Part shown: in pieces, positions 1 to 9,715 of the stretch | Layout of the letters: each line of letters begins with the position of its first letter | How positions within the stretch are numbered: position 1 is the first letter of the stretch | Source of the DNA: Chromera velia | Taxonomy: Eukaryota; Sar; Chromeraceae | Direction: 5' to 3' | Length of the DNA stretch: 23,142 bases | Assembly (NCBI GenBank): GCA_018398765.1 | Contig: JAHBMJ010000115.1 | Span: 1 to 23,142, forward strand | The notes under the pieces: model-generated | Databases searched by the model: none | Told to the model about the DNA's origin: nothing | The model's input: only the letters and a program-made list of their open reading frames with translations | Translations under genes and position numbers: made by a program

Positions 1-171
1 TGTATGCATGTTCACGTGTATATTGCAATTTCCCGTATGCAACGCTTCATGCATGTATTGCTGACATGTACAATTCGCTCGACGGCGCTCGATGGCGTGC
101 GCGGATCGATTTAGACTGGTATGATGCTGCGCGCGCCGCGCCTCTTCTCTCTGACCCTTAATACCTCCTCA
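1..171. repeat. 171-bp direct repeat, copy 1
   Basis: This stretch recurs at 717-887 at a constant offset of 716 bases, without gaps, and with three mismatches that I could find (positions 36, 68 and 81). Sequence on the right side of each copy is unrelated. The copy starts with TG and ends with CA as LTRs do, but its left edge is the window edge, so its true start is unknown. It could be one LTR of a very short element, or one unit of a 716-bp tandem repeat. Confidence 0.85.
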
Positions 172-716
172 ATCGCATCCTTTTTCTTTTTTCGCGGAGC
201 GAACCCACTCTTACACATTCATTCATCATTCCCATTCACGATCATTCACGCACATGTACCTTCTTGTCTCTTCCGTTCTCTTTTGCCATCTTGCTTTGAT
301 TTGAGGTGCTTTCCTGACTACATTTGATCTCCGTTTAAGTTGCTTCCTTCGAACGTCTGGAGCGTTAACGCAGGCGAACACATGGACGTGGAATGATCTG
401 CCCCCCACTTCCGTCACCATCTGATGAATCCCTAGCTCACCTAAGCTCAGAGATCCACGCTTGTACATATACTTGTAAGTCTGGTCTTCCGGGAATGGTC
501 TCGAGTTCACAGATCTCTCTAGTCCGGACCTCGATGCTCACTCTCTATCTGTATTTCTAATTCTCGGTCAATCGGTCGATCGATCGCTCACGTGCACGTC
601 TGCTCTGTCTGTATCTGTCGTATTTCATGTAATACACTTGTCTGTATGTCCCGTACATGACATGCTCTTTGCTTTTCTGTCCACTCGCATTCAGTCTCTT
701 TCAGTTCTGCACTTTC
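172..716. other. Spacer between the two direct repeats
   Basis: This is pyrimidine-leaning, low-complexity sequence with many short palindromes (GATCGATC, CACGTG, GCATGC). Reading frames on both strands are short and show no recognisable protein features. I see no RT, integrase or transposase motif that would make it the interior of an LTR element. Confidence 0.5.
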
Positions 717-887
717 TGTATGCATGTTCACGTGTATATTGCAATTTCCCGCATGCAACGCTTCATGCATGTATTGCTGACATATACAATTCGCTCAACG
801 GCGCTCGATGGCGTGCGCGGATCGATTTAGACTGGTATGATGCTGCGCGCGCCGCGCCTCTTCTCTCTGACCCTTAATACCTCCTCA
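717..887. repeat. 171-bp direct repeat, copy 2
   Basis: This is the second copy of the repeat at 1-171. Homology stops cleanly at 887, after a CTCCTCA that both copies share. The 98% identity points to a recent duplication or ongoing homogenisation. Confidence 0.85.
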
Positions 888-1881
888 GTTCTTGCATGCG
901 CTAGTTGTACTAGCTAAGTTACTTGAACTTGCTTCGTACCAGTGAAATGTAAAAACAAATGTGCAGACTGCATGCTAAACTCAGGCTACATGTCTCTGTA
1001 CGGTTGGTCAGAGCCTTAGACCTAGCCTTGACGGGCCTAGAGGCGGCTTACAAGCTTTAACCAACAGTTACCAACTCAACTAGCAACTCAATCATTGAAA
1101 TGAAATCAATAGAAGCTATGATGATGATAATGAAATTAAATGAATAAACTAATATAAAACTAAGACTAATGTAGTAGAACTAAATTTTTAAACCTAGATC
1201 TTAACCTAGATCACGACAACACTTTGTTTACAGCAAAACTTAGCAAATTGTATGAATTGCAGTATAATGTTAAGAACATCGATCTATATTCAAGTTCAAG
1301 TTATCATTCAACTTGAATCTAATTGTCACGATTCATTACAGAATCCGGATTCACGTGAGCTGTCGTATGAATGATGTGTTCACGGTTAAAGAAGCGCTTA
1401 CTGAAAACTTAAGGCATTCCTTTACGCGCCGCGAAAGAATGCAGAGGAGAGCGATGCGTATCGTAGCTTGTTGAAGTGAGGCAAAACCGCAGCAGGAAAT
1501 GAGACAAGAAGATCCCAACTCGATCGATCGATCCGTCGAGGGATTGAGCAGGGACTCATACTTCCTTCAAGTTGCTTGCTTCACAAATGCCCAAAGATGC
1601 GAATTGGCAGCTGAGTTTGGCATGAAACAAAAAGGGAGTGAGTGCTTCAGAAAACTTTGGTGCACCGTTGTTGGACGTTCTCTTGTCTCTTGATTGGATT
1701 CTCTTTTCGAGCTGTGAGTGAACTGGTGTGTCTGCACTCAGTTGGAGGATCAACGCAATTTAGTGCACTCTCTAATGATTGGTCGCTCGCCACTTGTGAG
1801 GGCTTGTCAAACTTCTTTCACATTTACTTCTTTTTGATTTGAACGGACTTCTTAAATGTGAGTGCACGATTGGTTGCTCAG
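888..1881. other. AT-rich intergenic region
   Basis: No gene could be supported here. Part is strongly AT-rich (about 1080-1330), and frames of 60-66 codons around 1499-1842 lack any protein signature. The right end is the 3' flank of the leftward gene that ends at 1882. Confidence 0.5.
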
Positions 1882-2589
1882 TTAGTGCGAGGTCTCTGCC
1901 TGACACTTGACAATCAGCTGCTCCAGTTTGATGGCAGCCTTGATGCGCTTGTAGTCCTGCTCGTCGACCTCGAGCTTGAGCTTTCCGGATTTCTGATCGC
2001 TCTTCCTGAGTTTCTTCAAGTTCTCTGTCTGAACAGCTGAGCCCTTGAACTCTTCAATCTTCATCAAATCTTTCAGAAGATCAGCAGAGTCCTCCTCGAT
2101 GTCCTCCAATTTGTCCTTGATGCTGCGAATGCTCCTTCTCCAACTGGAGAAATACCAGCCTCCAGAGCAGGAAGGCACTTCCTCAACGTTGTCTTGGAGT
2201 TTCTTTCTCATCACGCCCGCAGCGTCCTTGTTGGACTCCAGGCGGGTGCGCATGGACTCACGGCGCTTCTGGACTTTCTCGAAGATGTCCTGGTAGGTCA
2301 TGGTGGGATCGGGCTCGTCACTCTTGTGGTGGGGCTCTGGCTCGTTCATCTCACCACCGTCGTCGTGGTGCATATCGTCGGGGATTGACTCTTCCCCGTC
2401 ATCAGCGAATTCATGGAAGTCTTCGCCTTCACCCCACTCGTCATCGCCCCAATCGAAGTCATCCCCTCCTTCCTCTGATGCAAGCTTCATCAGCTGCATT
2501 CGGGCCTGTGCGTCCATCTCCTTCTGGTGTCGGAGACCGACGCAAACGACTGCACATCCGATACAGAGGAGAAGCTTGAGGGTGACCAT
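1882..2589 (-). CDS. Secreted acidic helical protein, paralog A (unrecognised family)
   Basis: This encodes 235 residues from an ATG preceded by twelve A residues. Residues 1-19 form a hydrophobic signal peptide (MVTLKLLLCIGCAVVCVGL), so the product is probably secreted or enters the endomembrane system. Residues 39-95 are rich in Asp and Glu, with WGDDEWGEGED and several His. Residues 101-235 are a charged, mostly helical domain that aligns without a gap to residues 80-214 of the neighbouring divergent gene, with about half the positions identical by hand count. Conserved landmarks are VQxRRE, VEEVPxC, GWYFSxWRR, DLMKIxE, KxDxKxGK and DExDY. The two conserved Cys (141 and 229) are 88 residues apart in both proteins and could form a disulfide. 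The TAA stop falls at the same aligned position as the TGA of the paralog, which supports the end. I do not recognise the family. The paralog lacks the acidic insert, so that part is fast evolving. Confidence 0.85.
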   Translation of the reverse strand: MVTLKLLLCIGCAVVCVGLRHQKEMDAQARMQLMKLASEEGGDDFDWGDDEWGEGEDFHEFADDGEESIPDDMHHDDGGEMNEPEPHHKSDEPDPTMTYQDIFEKVQKRRESMRTRLESNKDAAGVMRKKLQDNVEEVPSCSGGWYFSSWRRSIRSIKDKLEDIEEDSADLLKDLMKIEEFKGSAVQTENLKKLRKSDQKSGKLKLEVDEQDYKRIKAAIKLEQLIVKCQAETSH

Positions 2590-3378
2590 TTTTTTTTTTT
2601 TAGAGGACTGCTTGTGTGTTGAAAAACTGAGCCTCTTTAAATTGAGTTGACTTGAATTAGACCAATGAGTTCCCAGCTCTCTCTGTGAACGATTTCTGCC
2701 ACTCAGTGTAAAGGGAAGAGCAGCCTCTTCTTGGAGCTCGAGGATGGATTCGTTAAGTGGAGACTTGGGTGCTTCGATCGGTCGAATTAATATAATTGCT
2801 AGATATATTAAGATGTTATCTATCTAATTGTGCTGTACATGCATGCATGTACATCGACGTACGTATATATACGCAATTAAGGGAAAAAAATGTTTTTTTC
2901 ATCATTTATTATCTTGAGCACACAGTTTTTCTCGCCGGCATGCTCGATCGATCAGCATTATTAATGAAACCCATCTATTAACTTGTTGCAAATTCGAGCG
3001 CATGCAACTGCATGCATGATTTTAGTCTGTCAAAAAAGATCACTCTGGGATGCTCCAAGAATATATATAGCATACAGATGACCCTTGCCTCGGAATTCGC
3101 GAATACAGAACCCCGAATCTGTATCGACAGGTCTACAACTTTTTTTTTTCTTTTTAAATATAGTTTCTTTTTTAAAAATCATGCATGCATGCAAATTATA
3201 TAATTACCACGATCGATTTCAGGCACGATCGATCGAGCTTCGCTTTCGTTGTGGACAGGTCGCGAAGCCAACACCGCTTCTCCTTGTCAAAGCGGCAGAC
3301 AAAAGGCAATCAGGAGACAAACAAATCCACCAGTCGAAGCTCCAAGGCCCTCCACACTCAGTTGAAACTCAAAGCACA
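2590..3378. promoter_or_regulatory. Shared divergent promoter region of the secreted paralog pair
   Basis: The two paralogs start outward from this 789-bp gap, so both promoters must lie here. It contains three clusters of TGCATGCA-type palindromes (about 2838-2850, 3000-3018 and 3180-3194) and several GATCGATC palindromes (2943-2952, 3213-3235). TGCATGCA is a known target of some ApiAP2 factors in Apicomplexa. Applying that here is inference, because GCATGC is frequent elsewhere in the window. Confidence 0.4.
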
Positions 3379-4023
3379 ATGCTGTCCAAGATTCTGCTGT
3401 TGCTGTCTGCGACTTGCGCAGTCTCCCTCTCAACCGATACAGCCGTTCCCTCTCCGGCACCTGCAGTGGACCCCTCTCTTCTGCAACAGCAGGAGAAGGA
3501 GGCAGAGAAGCAGAAAGAGGGACAGAAAATCTTCGGATTCTTCAAGTCCAAGACAGAGGAACTCCCTTCTGCAGGCGGAGAGATCGAGCCAGTCGATCCG
3601 GACTTCCCCATGGACGGCGTCTTCACCCGCGTGCAGCGCAGAAGAGAGAAGATGATCAAGCACCTGGAGGACACACAAGAAGCTGCTGACTACATGTTGA
3701 AGAAACTCCAGCACGAGGTCGAGGAGGTGCCTGCCTGCAAGAGAGGCTGGTACTTTTCTGAGTGGAGACGCGCCATTCGCAGCGTGAAGGGAAAGATTAA
3801 GAAGTACGACGCGGCTGCCAAGGACTGCAGCAAGGACCTGATGAAGATCAAGGAGTACAAAGGGGGGGAGGAGAGCGCTGCCAATCTGAATGCCCTCGAG
3901 AAGGCAGACAAGAAGGCAGGCAAGGAGGAAATGGACATGGACGAAATTGACTACAGACGATGGGAGGCCGCACACGCCCTCAAGGGTCTCATCGAGAAGT
4001 GCGTCGCCTCCACCTCCAAGTGA
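3379..4023 (+). CDS. Secreted helical protein, paralog B (unrecognised family)
   Basis: This encodes 214 residues. The frame is open further upstream, but the ATG at 3379 is chosen because it begins a clear signal peptide (MLSKILLLLSATCAVSLS) and aligns with the start of paralog A. A Pro/Ala and Gln/Glu/Lys-rich spacer (residues 19-75) replaces the acidic segment of A. Residues 80-214 are the shared domain: VQRRRE at 85-90, VEEVPAC ending at Cys120, GWYFSEWRR at 123-131, DLMKIKEYKG at 153-162 and DEIDYRR at 188-194. Cys120 and Cys208 match the conserved pair in A, and Cys150 is unique to B. The domain is very rich in Lys and Glu and probably forms helical hairpins. The head-to-head order suggests an inverted duplication and perhaps co-regulation. 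The function is unknown, and no known fold is recognised. Confidence 0.88.
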   Translation: MLSKILLLLSATCAVSLSTDTAVPSPAPAVDPSLLQQQEKEAEKQKEGQKIFGFFKSKTEELPSAGGEIEPVDPDFPMDGVFTRVQRRREKMIKHLEDTQEAADYMLKKLQHEVEEVPACKRGWYFSEWRRAIRSVKGKIKKYDAAAKDCSKDLMKIKEYKGGEESAANLNALEKADKKAGKEEMDMDEIDYRRWEAAHALKGLIEKCVASTSK

Positions 4024-4897
4024 AGCGGCTGCATTCCTCAACCTTCGTGTCTGTGGACCCGCGTCCTTTTTGTCCGCCTGCACGTCCCGCCATCTGCTCT
4101 CTGCACTGGGGGCAACACCAACACGCGGCAATCGCAAAAAATGAATCGTGGGGAAAGATCAGAAATCAGAGGGCAGAGAGAGTCATGTGCACACCAGCAC
4201 GGGACTCGCAGTGACCTCGCACTAAGTTTGTCAGCACCATAAGTATGAAGAAAATTAAGGAAACAACTTAAGACCAACAGGCAAGCTTTTGTTCTGAATG
4301 ACGTTAATTGATCTGCAGATCCAATTTAAAAACCATGAAGTACCGCTTATATAATTCATTTATTTCAAAGTTCAAAGTTGATTCACACGAATCACATCTA
4401 AATTAAGGATGTATCAGCATTTTTCTAGCCCTTTTCTCATTAATTTAAACGTGTCGTGCCCAGTCTGTTTGTATCAAGTCTCTAGTATAAAAAACTCAGC
4501 TAAGGGAGAAAAATTAAAAACGTCTTTAAATTGATTCTTTTGTTTAAGTCTAAAGTATATTCGACATTCGAAATTGGGGCGGGAGGCCAATCTTCCAAAC
4601 ACGAATCCACATTCGAATCTTATACTGAAACTCTGCAAGCTCTGCAGCCAAAAAGTCAATAGATGTAGAGGACTTTCCATACATATACCTTAGCAACAGA
4701 CTCAGCTTTTATATGCATTCAATAAATCCGAACAGATCATCAAACCTACACCTAGAAATCAAACTTTACCCACCATACAAGAAGTTCATCATTGATATAT
4801 ATGACAAAAAATTAGAACGGAAAAAGACGAATAATTCAATATGTAACCCTCAATTATCCTAGCAATCATTATATGTAACACTACAACAGTTTCTTCA
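4024..4897. other. AT-rich intergenic region and 3' flank
   Basis: This is the 3' flank of paralog B, followed by AT-rich DNA that runs up to the retrotransposon remnant. Short frames on both strands carry no protein signature. I see nothing else in it. Confidence 0.5.
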
Positions 4898-5461
4898 ATG
4901 CACACATTGGAGCAGAATTCCCAAAGAACCTCAGAAGAGACAGAGCACAGAGAGAATATGGGAAGGAGGGGAGTGAAAGAAGGAAATGGGATGGTTCAGG
5001 GGATGTTTAAGGAGTTGGAATGCGGAGCACAAGTAGACGCTGAAGGTCGTACGTTGCTGCGGTTGTGTGAGGCCTCAAACTCGGTGCCGCTCAACGGCAT
5101 GAAACTAAAGGATCAAGAAAAAAAAATTAACATTGACTGTTTGGGGGGGTGTCCATTTTTTAGAGAAGGCAGGCCGTGCTCTGTAATTGACTTCATTTTA
5201 ATTGACCCTGCACTTTTGTCTTCTTGGAGACTTAGTTCTTTTGGAATTGAAATGCTTGCTGATACTGCCCCAGAACACTGCTCAGTTTCATGTAGCCTCA
5301 CTCTGGTTGATGTGGAGTCGCTTCCCCTCCCCGCCTCCCTTCCGTATCCCTCACTGATCCCTACCCCGCTTTTCAAGAAGCCGTGCAGAGTCTCACCAGT
5401 AAGGGATAGGGAGCTTACAGAGATGGCGACTTCCGTGCAGCAGCTTGCGGAGGTATGTTAG
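4898..5461 (+). pseudogene. LINE endonuclease fragment (APE-like, C-terminal half)
   Basis: The frame holds 187 codons. Residues around DAEGRTLLRLCEASNSVPLNG fit the stretch of LINE endonucleases that precedes the last catalytic strands. SVIDFILIDPALLSSW matches the family pattern of S-x-I-D-Y-x-L in the C-terminal part. The catalytic SDH-type box is represented only by PEHCSVSCSL, so the Asp is lost or changed. The N-terminal catalytic Asn and Glu motifs are absent, because sequence upstream of about 5030 reads as unrelated Glu/Arg-rich protein. The frame ends at a TAG at 5459. It is a remnant and would not be an active nuclease. Confidence 0.6.
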
Positions 5462-5637
5462 CCAGGTCTCTGGAAGGCAGGCCTGATGGCAGCTGAGGTT
5501 GAACACAATGAATTGCCCCTTTTATCGATTTCCCCCCCCCCTTCCCCCCCCCCATGACCCAATCCCTCCAGGCGCCTGCGTCTATCCCTGTTTCCCTGCC
5601 TGAGAGGATCAAAGACCTAGCAGGCAGATAGGAAGAG

Positions 5638-6144
5638 AAGCTAGCAGAACCGGAGGGAAAGAAGCAGAGGGGTAAGAAGAAACACGATAAAAGGAAAGAT
5701 GGACAGACAGCCGCCCCTTAGTGGGACAGTGAGTATAAAGAAATGAATAAACGGGTAAAGAGAGCAGAGAAAGAGCTAAGAACACAAGTCGTAGGCAGAA
5801 GGAGTAACGACAGGTCTAGAGAGTATAGAAAGAAACAGAAAGACAAGCTTATAAGAGAGAGGGAAAGGTTGATTGCAAGAAAGAAAGCAGCGTACGCGCG
5901 TGTGCAGGCAGAGCGCCTTACCTTGCAGGCGGCCAGTCAGCAGTATAGAAATGGAAGAGGGCACAACAGAACAGAGGGGATGGAGTGGGGAGCAGGCCTT
6001 CCGCAGATATTTTTTCAAACTTCTGGGCGTCTGTATTTGAAGGAGAAGGACTTCCCGGCTTTTCTCTCCCCTCCAGCCCCCCTCTCCCTCCTCAGTCGGA
6101 CTCCCCTTTCTTCTCTCTCTCTCTCTGTGCGAGAAAGTCATTAA
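5638..6144 (+). pseudogene. Basic linker of the retrotransposon between endonuclease and RT
   Basis: From 5743 this frame reads as a Lys/Arg/Glu-rich segment (KELRTQVVGRRSNDRSREY, then KKQKDKLIRERERLIARKK). This is typical of the charged helical linker between the endonuclease and the RT in such elements. After about 5990 it becomes low complexity (Pro, Leu and Ser from CT-rich DNA) and no longer resembles the family. Upstream, 5462-5640 contains C runs and stops. Assignment rests on position and composition only. Confidence 0.4.
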
Positions 6145-6269
6145 AGAAATAAACCCTAAAAAGGCAGCCAGACTTGAGTGTCTCTTTCCTAAGTATACTG
6201 CTCTATGTTTTGGCTCATCGCGTCTCTCGCGTTTTCTTCTTTTTATCTTTTTTAATCTCTTTCATCTCT

Positions 6270-7107
6270 TCTCTTACTGGCTGCCCACATGGAATTTCCT
6301 TCGCATCGTTCCCGTTTCTAAAGGCCCTGTGTCTCCATTAGCGGATGAATGGAGGCCCATACACATAGCAAGCGTTCTTGCCAAGCTCTTTGCCCTACTT
6401 ATAGATTCTCGTCTCCATCTGAGAACGAGGATCGATGACAGACAGATAGGCTTTAGGAAAGGGGTCGGAACTAGAGAGGCGATTCATGCTTTGTTTGCTT
6501 TATCTAAAACTGCAAGAAACAAGAAGAGACCGTTGTTTGCTTCCTTTGTGGACTTCAGTAAGGCGTTTGACAAAGTAGACAAGAAAAAAATGATAGAGAG
6601 GCTTAAGGAAGAAGGGCTGGGGGAGGGGAATATTTGAATGATTTATACGATGTATGTCAAAGTAATGGGGAAGATTGAGGGCTCGGACAATATATTTAAG
6701 GAAAGAACAGGAGTTAAGCAAGGGGACCCACTCTCTCTTCTCCTTTTTGAAAATTCTTCTCTTTATCAATAATATCCATACCTCCATTAGCCTTCAATAC
6801 AGGGAGCTCTAGCAAGAAAAACAAGCAAACCTTCCCAAAGAAGCGAGCGCCCGATGGAGGGGGGAGTTAGAGGCTCAGCCCAGAGCCTTAAACTCCTCCT
6901 TCCCAGACACACCCCCAACAGAAGTGAGTTTAAGAGACCTACTGCTGGACACCATTGGATATGCCGATGACCTTGTCATCTTCAGACACTCCCCCTAAGA
7001 CCTCCAGAAGAGGATTGATCAGTTGGCTACCTATTATAACAAGTGGGGGCTGACGGTGAATCTAAAAAAGACAAAGGTGATGCGATTGGTAGGTAGAGGA
7101 GGGCCCC
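6270..7107 (+). pseudogene. Reverse transcriptase core of the LINE-like element
   Basis: Translation in the frame of 6329-6637 already reads as RT from about 6279 (W-x-x-x-x-IVPVSKG, then EWRPI), without an initiator Met. Next come a GFRKGVGTREAIHAL motif and FVDFSKAFDKV, which carries the first catalytic Asp (about 6545-6577). A TGA at 6635-6637 interrupts the same frame, which then continues to GVKQGDPLS (about 6710-6736). A frameshift in the T/A run near 6750 moves the reading to FKILLFINN-type sequence. The catalytic box is intact as GYADDLVIF (about 6957-6983), followed by NLKKTKVM, after which the frame is lost. All core RT motifs are present, but the stop and shifts make it a pseudogene. 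Confidence 0.85.
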
Positions 7108-7908
7108 GGTGTAGCAGACTTCTTCTCTGACTCCGGAACCCTGGTAGCGTTTTGCTGATGGTAAGGTAACTAGTATGCTGAAGTCACTTGAGGTTCAGTA
7201 ACACTTTTCAGGAGTTTTCTTAAAGGCTGGAGAGTTGATGTCGGAAGTCCTCTGTCTGAGATAGGTCTGACGAAATGATAAGATGAAATTTGATTTTCAA
7301 CATCTCCTTCCGTTTGCTCTTCCCAAAATCCAAGTCTTTTGCTTTTCACTCTTTTATAAAGACTTCTATAATTACTTTCCTCTGTATTGATTTTACCCCT
7401 ATTCCTTCCAACACCGCTTCTTTCCCTCTTCCATTTTCTGTATTCCATTTTGGTCGGTCTCTATCTATTTCATTTTATTTTTCTTCTTTTTCCTTCCATC
7501 TTCTCTTCCTTTCTTTCTTCCTCTTCCTTATTTTTGACGAGGCTCCTGGAAGAGGCTCTTCCACTCGGATATGCCGTGGCCGGTCGAGGCCCCTGAAAGA
7601 GATTCTTCCAACTCTTCTTTCATTCTTTCTTCCATTTGCTCTGCCGTTCCTTCTTCCATTCCTTCTTCCATTCTTTCTTCCATAATAGAATTCAACAGTC
7701 TGTGCTATTCAATAGGTATAGACATCCCTATTAAAACTTCAAGGTCATTTTCTTTTTCTCAATATCTATTTACATCCTTATTTATTTTCTCCTTTCCTTT
7801 CACTTTTATTTCTCTTCCTCCTAGATCATACCAAGTAGGCTTTTAGCAGGCAAGACATACTAAGAAGTTATATCCTGTTACCACAGGCTACTTGGGAGTC
7901 CGTAACAT
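7108..7908. other. About 800-bp interruption inside the retrotransposon
   Basis: The RT reading stops after KTKVMRLVGRGGP near 7107 and resumes at RVDEICFKG at 7909, where relatives would need only a few residues. The interruption is pyrimidine-rich on the plus strand and contains an imperfect 25-bp direct repeat (about 7541-7565 and 7587-7611, GAGGCYCCTG-type). On the minus strand, a 92-codon frame at 7170-7448 is Lys/Arg/Glu-rich and unrecognised. A few short words (GACTCC, GTAGC, GGTAA, TAGTATG) recur in inverted order near both ends, but the spacing differs. No target-site duplication is clear. It could be a nested, decayed element. Confidence 0.5.
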
Positions 7909-8430
7909 CGGGTAGATGAAATTTGTTTCAAGGGTCGGACGGTCGAGTGGGTAGAGAGTTTCGGATATCTTGGCTGTCAAGGTTTTTCTGATGCAAACCC
8001 CCGCAAGTCTGTGACCGCCAAACTTGAAGCCGCAGAAAGGGGAGTTGGGAGAGCTATGGGTCTGTGTGCATCAATAGGTATGCTCTTCCCCCACAGTCGC
8101 ATGTCCCTTTTTAAAGGGACGTGGGAGCCCGCCGCCACCTATTCCCTTGAAGCTCTCCCCATTCAAAAATCTGACATCCGATGCTTAGACTCCCTCCAGC
8201 TTCGTTTTGTGCGTTGGTCTCTCCGTCTGCCCTGGAATAATTATTTTTTTATGTTTTCCACCCTTACAGCCGTTGGGCTGAGGCCCATGAGAGAGATTCT
8301 CAGTGTCAGAGTGGGGGAGTATTTGAGAAGTCTCTCCCTTGCTCGATTGGCTTTACCTCAAGCATTGTGGGCATGCCACAGGAGGGGGGAGTTAAAGGCG
8401 TGGTCGGGGTCTGCAAAAAAGCTTGTGTAA
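7909..8430 (+). pseudogene. RT C-terminal region of the LINE-like element
   Basis: The frame opens as RVDEICFKGRTVEWVESFGYLG, matching the position where LINE RTs have an FxYLG motif just after the thumb region. It continues through AKLEAAERGVGRAMG and LEALPIQKSDIRCLDSLQLR to AVGLRPMREILSVRV, the usual helical region after the polymerase core, where a stretch of LP-x-x-x-L-x-x-L-x-x-x-x-x-R is common. It ends at a TAA after KKLV. It is part of the same broken ORF as the RT core. Confidence 0.7.
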
Positions 8431-8433
8431 CCC

Positions 8434-9087
8434 ATCAGTCCTGCCCTCCTGGAAGGTGAACCAGATGAGGTCGATTTCAGAATATCAGATAGCAAGCTGA
8501 GAAGGGGAGCGAGAAACAGAGAGGTGAACGAATGGATGGGGGACTGGGTAAACCCGGTCTCCATCATAGAAAGGAGAGGGGGGAGGCAGGGGAGACAAGG
8601 AATACATGGGAGCATGTTTTTCCCTCCATCTGCTTGCCTGACCGAATATTAGAGGGAGAATAGTAGCAGCCAACGCTTTGCAAAATTGGTTCTCGGTAGC
8701 TTGGTGGAGGGGAGGGGGGGTTCATGGTCTGCCTCAGCGGAACCTCTCCCCAAGCAGTTCTTGTCTTCCCCCAAGGCAGTTTTCCGCCCTTTGTTGTACG
8801 CCATTGTTAGAGGGGGGGCAAACCATGGGGGGGGGGTTGAATCAATTTGTAAAGCCTGTGAAGAGAAAAGTTGGGAGAAATTGATTGACGATCCGATTCA
8901 CTGTCTGACAACTTGGGTCCGAACGGAGGGGCCGCGGGGGAGACTGAGTGATCTCTGGTATAACTGACTGAAGCGTATGTTGATAGAAGAAGTGTATGAG
9001 CACGGAGAGAGACAGGAAGCCCAAGGGGGTAGGGGGGTGGGGCAGGCCGAGGAGTGGGTAAGACGGTACTTCTTGCTTCTTCTTTAG
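8434..9087 (+). pseudogene. C-terminal tail of the retrotransposon ORF
   Basis: Several short frames follow the RT C-terminus. The longest (8686-8967) contains SICKACEEKSWEKL with a downstream IHC, a possible C-x2-C...H-C zinc-binding motif of the kind found at the end of many LINE ORFs. It continues past a TGA at 8965 as LKRMLIEEVYEHGERQEAQG to a TAG at 9085. The region is G-run-rich and clearly decayed. Assignment is by position and the weak Cys/His pattern. Confidence 0.35.
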
Positions 9088-9460
9088 AGGGATGCCCGAA
9101 AGGCCAGTGCCCTCATTACTGCATGCCTAGGACCGGACTGATCGATCCTGAGGAGCAGTGTTCTACTAGCTAGTAGTCTTAAAATTCGGCCGCTTTAGGT
9201 GAGCATTCGCTAGCGTGCTCCTAGCTTGCAAATTGCAATATGACATGAATGCTTACAGACTGCCCTTGCTTTGCCATTGGAATACGATGGCTGGCGGGTT
9301 AAGTCACCTTATCATCATCATCATCACAATGTACTATTATTATATTATTAATCGGTCTATAGGTCATCATGCAATGCATGAGTCTAGGACAATGCTTTAT
9401 TGCCCCTTTGCCAGACTTGCATCATACAACGGGAGGGAAAACAAATTTAGACGAACTTAA
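9088..9460. other. Spacer between retrotransposon remnant and TIR element
   Basis: No gene is supported. A frame at 9215-9460 has no protein signature. The stretch includes small ATC and ATT simple-sequence runs (about 9310-9350). The left terminus of the inverted-repeat element begins directly after its last bases (TTAA). Confidence 0.5.
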
Positions 9461-9715
9461 CCCTAAAGAATTGGGAGTTGAATTGGGTGTCGAATTGGTA
9501 GTACTACCAATTTTTTACCGCCAGTAACTCCCAATTTTGAAAAATTGGTACCTAGTCTAGTGAAAGAAGTACATAAAGTTTGAAGCTAAAATTTTGTGTA
9601 CGGGCTAGACAAGGGCTCACTAGTCTCTAGCCATAGTTGTTAGACTCTAATTCATTACTAGGAACAAATTCTATGAACACTTAGAGTTACCTAAAAATTG
9701 GGAGTTACCAATTTT
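9461..9715 (+). repeat. Left terminal inverted repeat (255 bp)
   Basis: The reverse complement of 11136-11390 aligns here without gaps and with eight mismatches by hand count (about 97% identity). It includes a perfect inner palindrome AATTGGTAGTACTACCAATT (about 9493-9512). The AATTGG words continue to about 9780, but beyond 9715 the two sides no longer align cleanly. Confidence 0.92.

Larger units (their letters stand above)
4898..9087 (+). mobile_element. Degenerate LINE-like (non-LTR) retrotransposon
   Basis: Plus-strand fragments occur in the order typical of a non-LTR element: an APE-type endonuclease C-terminal half (about 5030-5320), a basic linker (about 5640-5990), reverse transcriptase (about 6270-7107), an unrelated interruption (about 7108-7908), the RT C-terminal region (7909-8430), and a long tail frame (about 8434-9087). 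The fragments are separated by in-frame stops (TGA at 6635, for example) and frameshifts, so the copy is dead. The 5' part, including the N-terminal half of the endonuclease, is not recognisable. I found no poly-A tail or target-site duplication, so both ends are approximate. Confidence 0.8.

Noticed and set aside
3430-4137. 235-codon minus-strand frame opposite secreted paralog B
   Set aside because: It is a shadow of the plus-strand gene. The plus frame has a signal peptide and a conserved paralog, while the minus frame has neither.
9461-9468. CCCTAAA at the left element end, TTTAGGG at the right end, as telomere repeats
   Set aside because: There is only one unit on each side, as part of the inverted repeat terminus, with no tandem telomeric array.
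9457-9472. piggyBac assignment from TTAA followed by CCCTAAAG
   Set aside because: The right end is followed by AATC rather than TTAA, the arms are far longer than in typical piggyBac elements, and the encoded fragment resembles a different transposase group.
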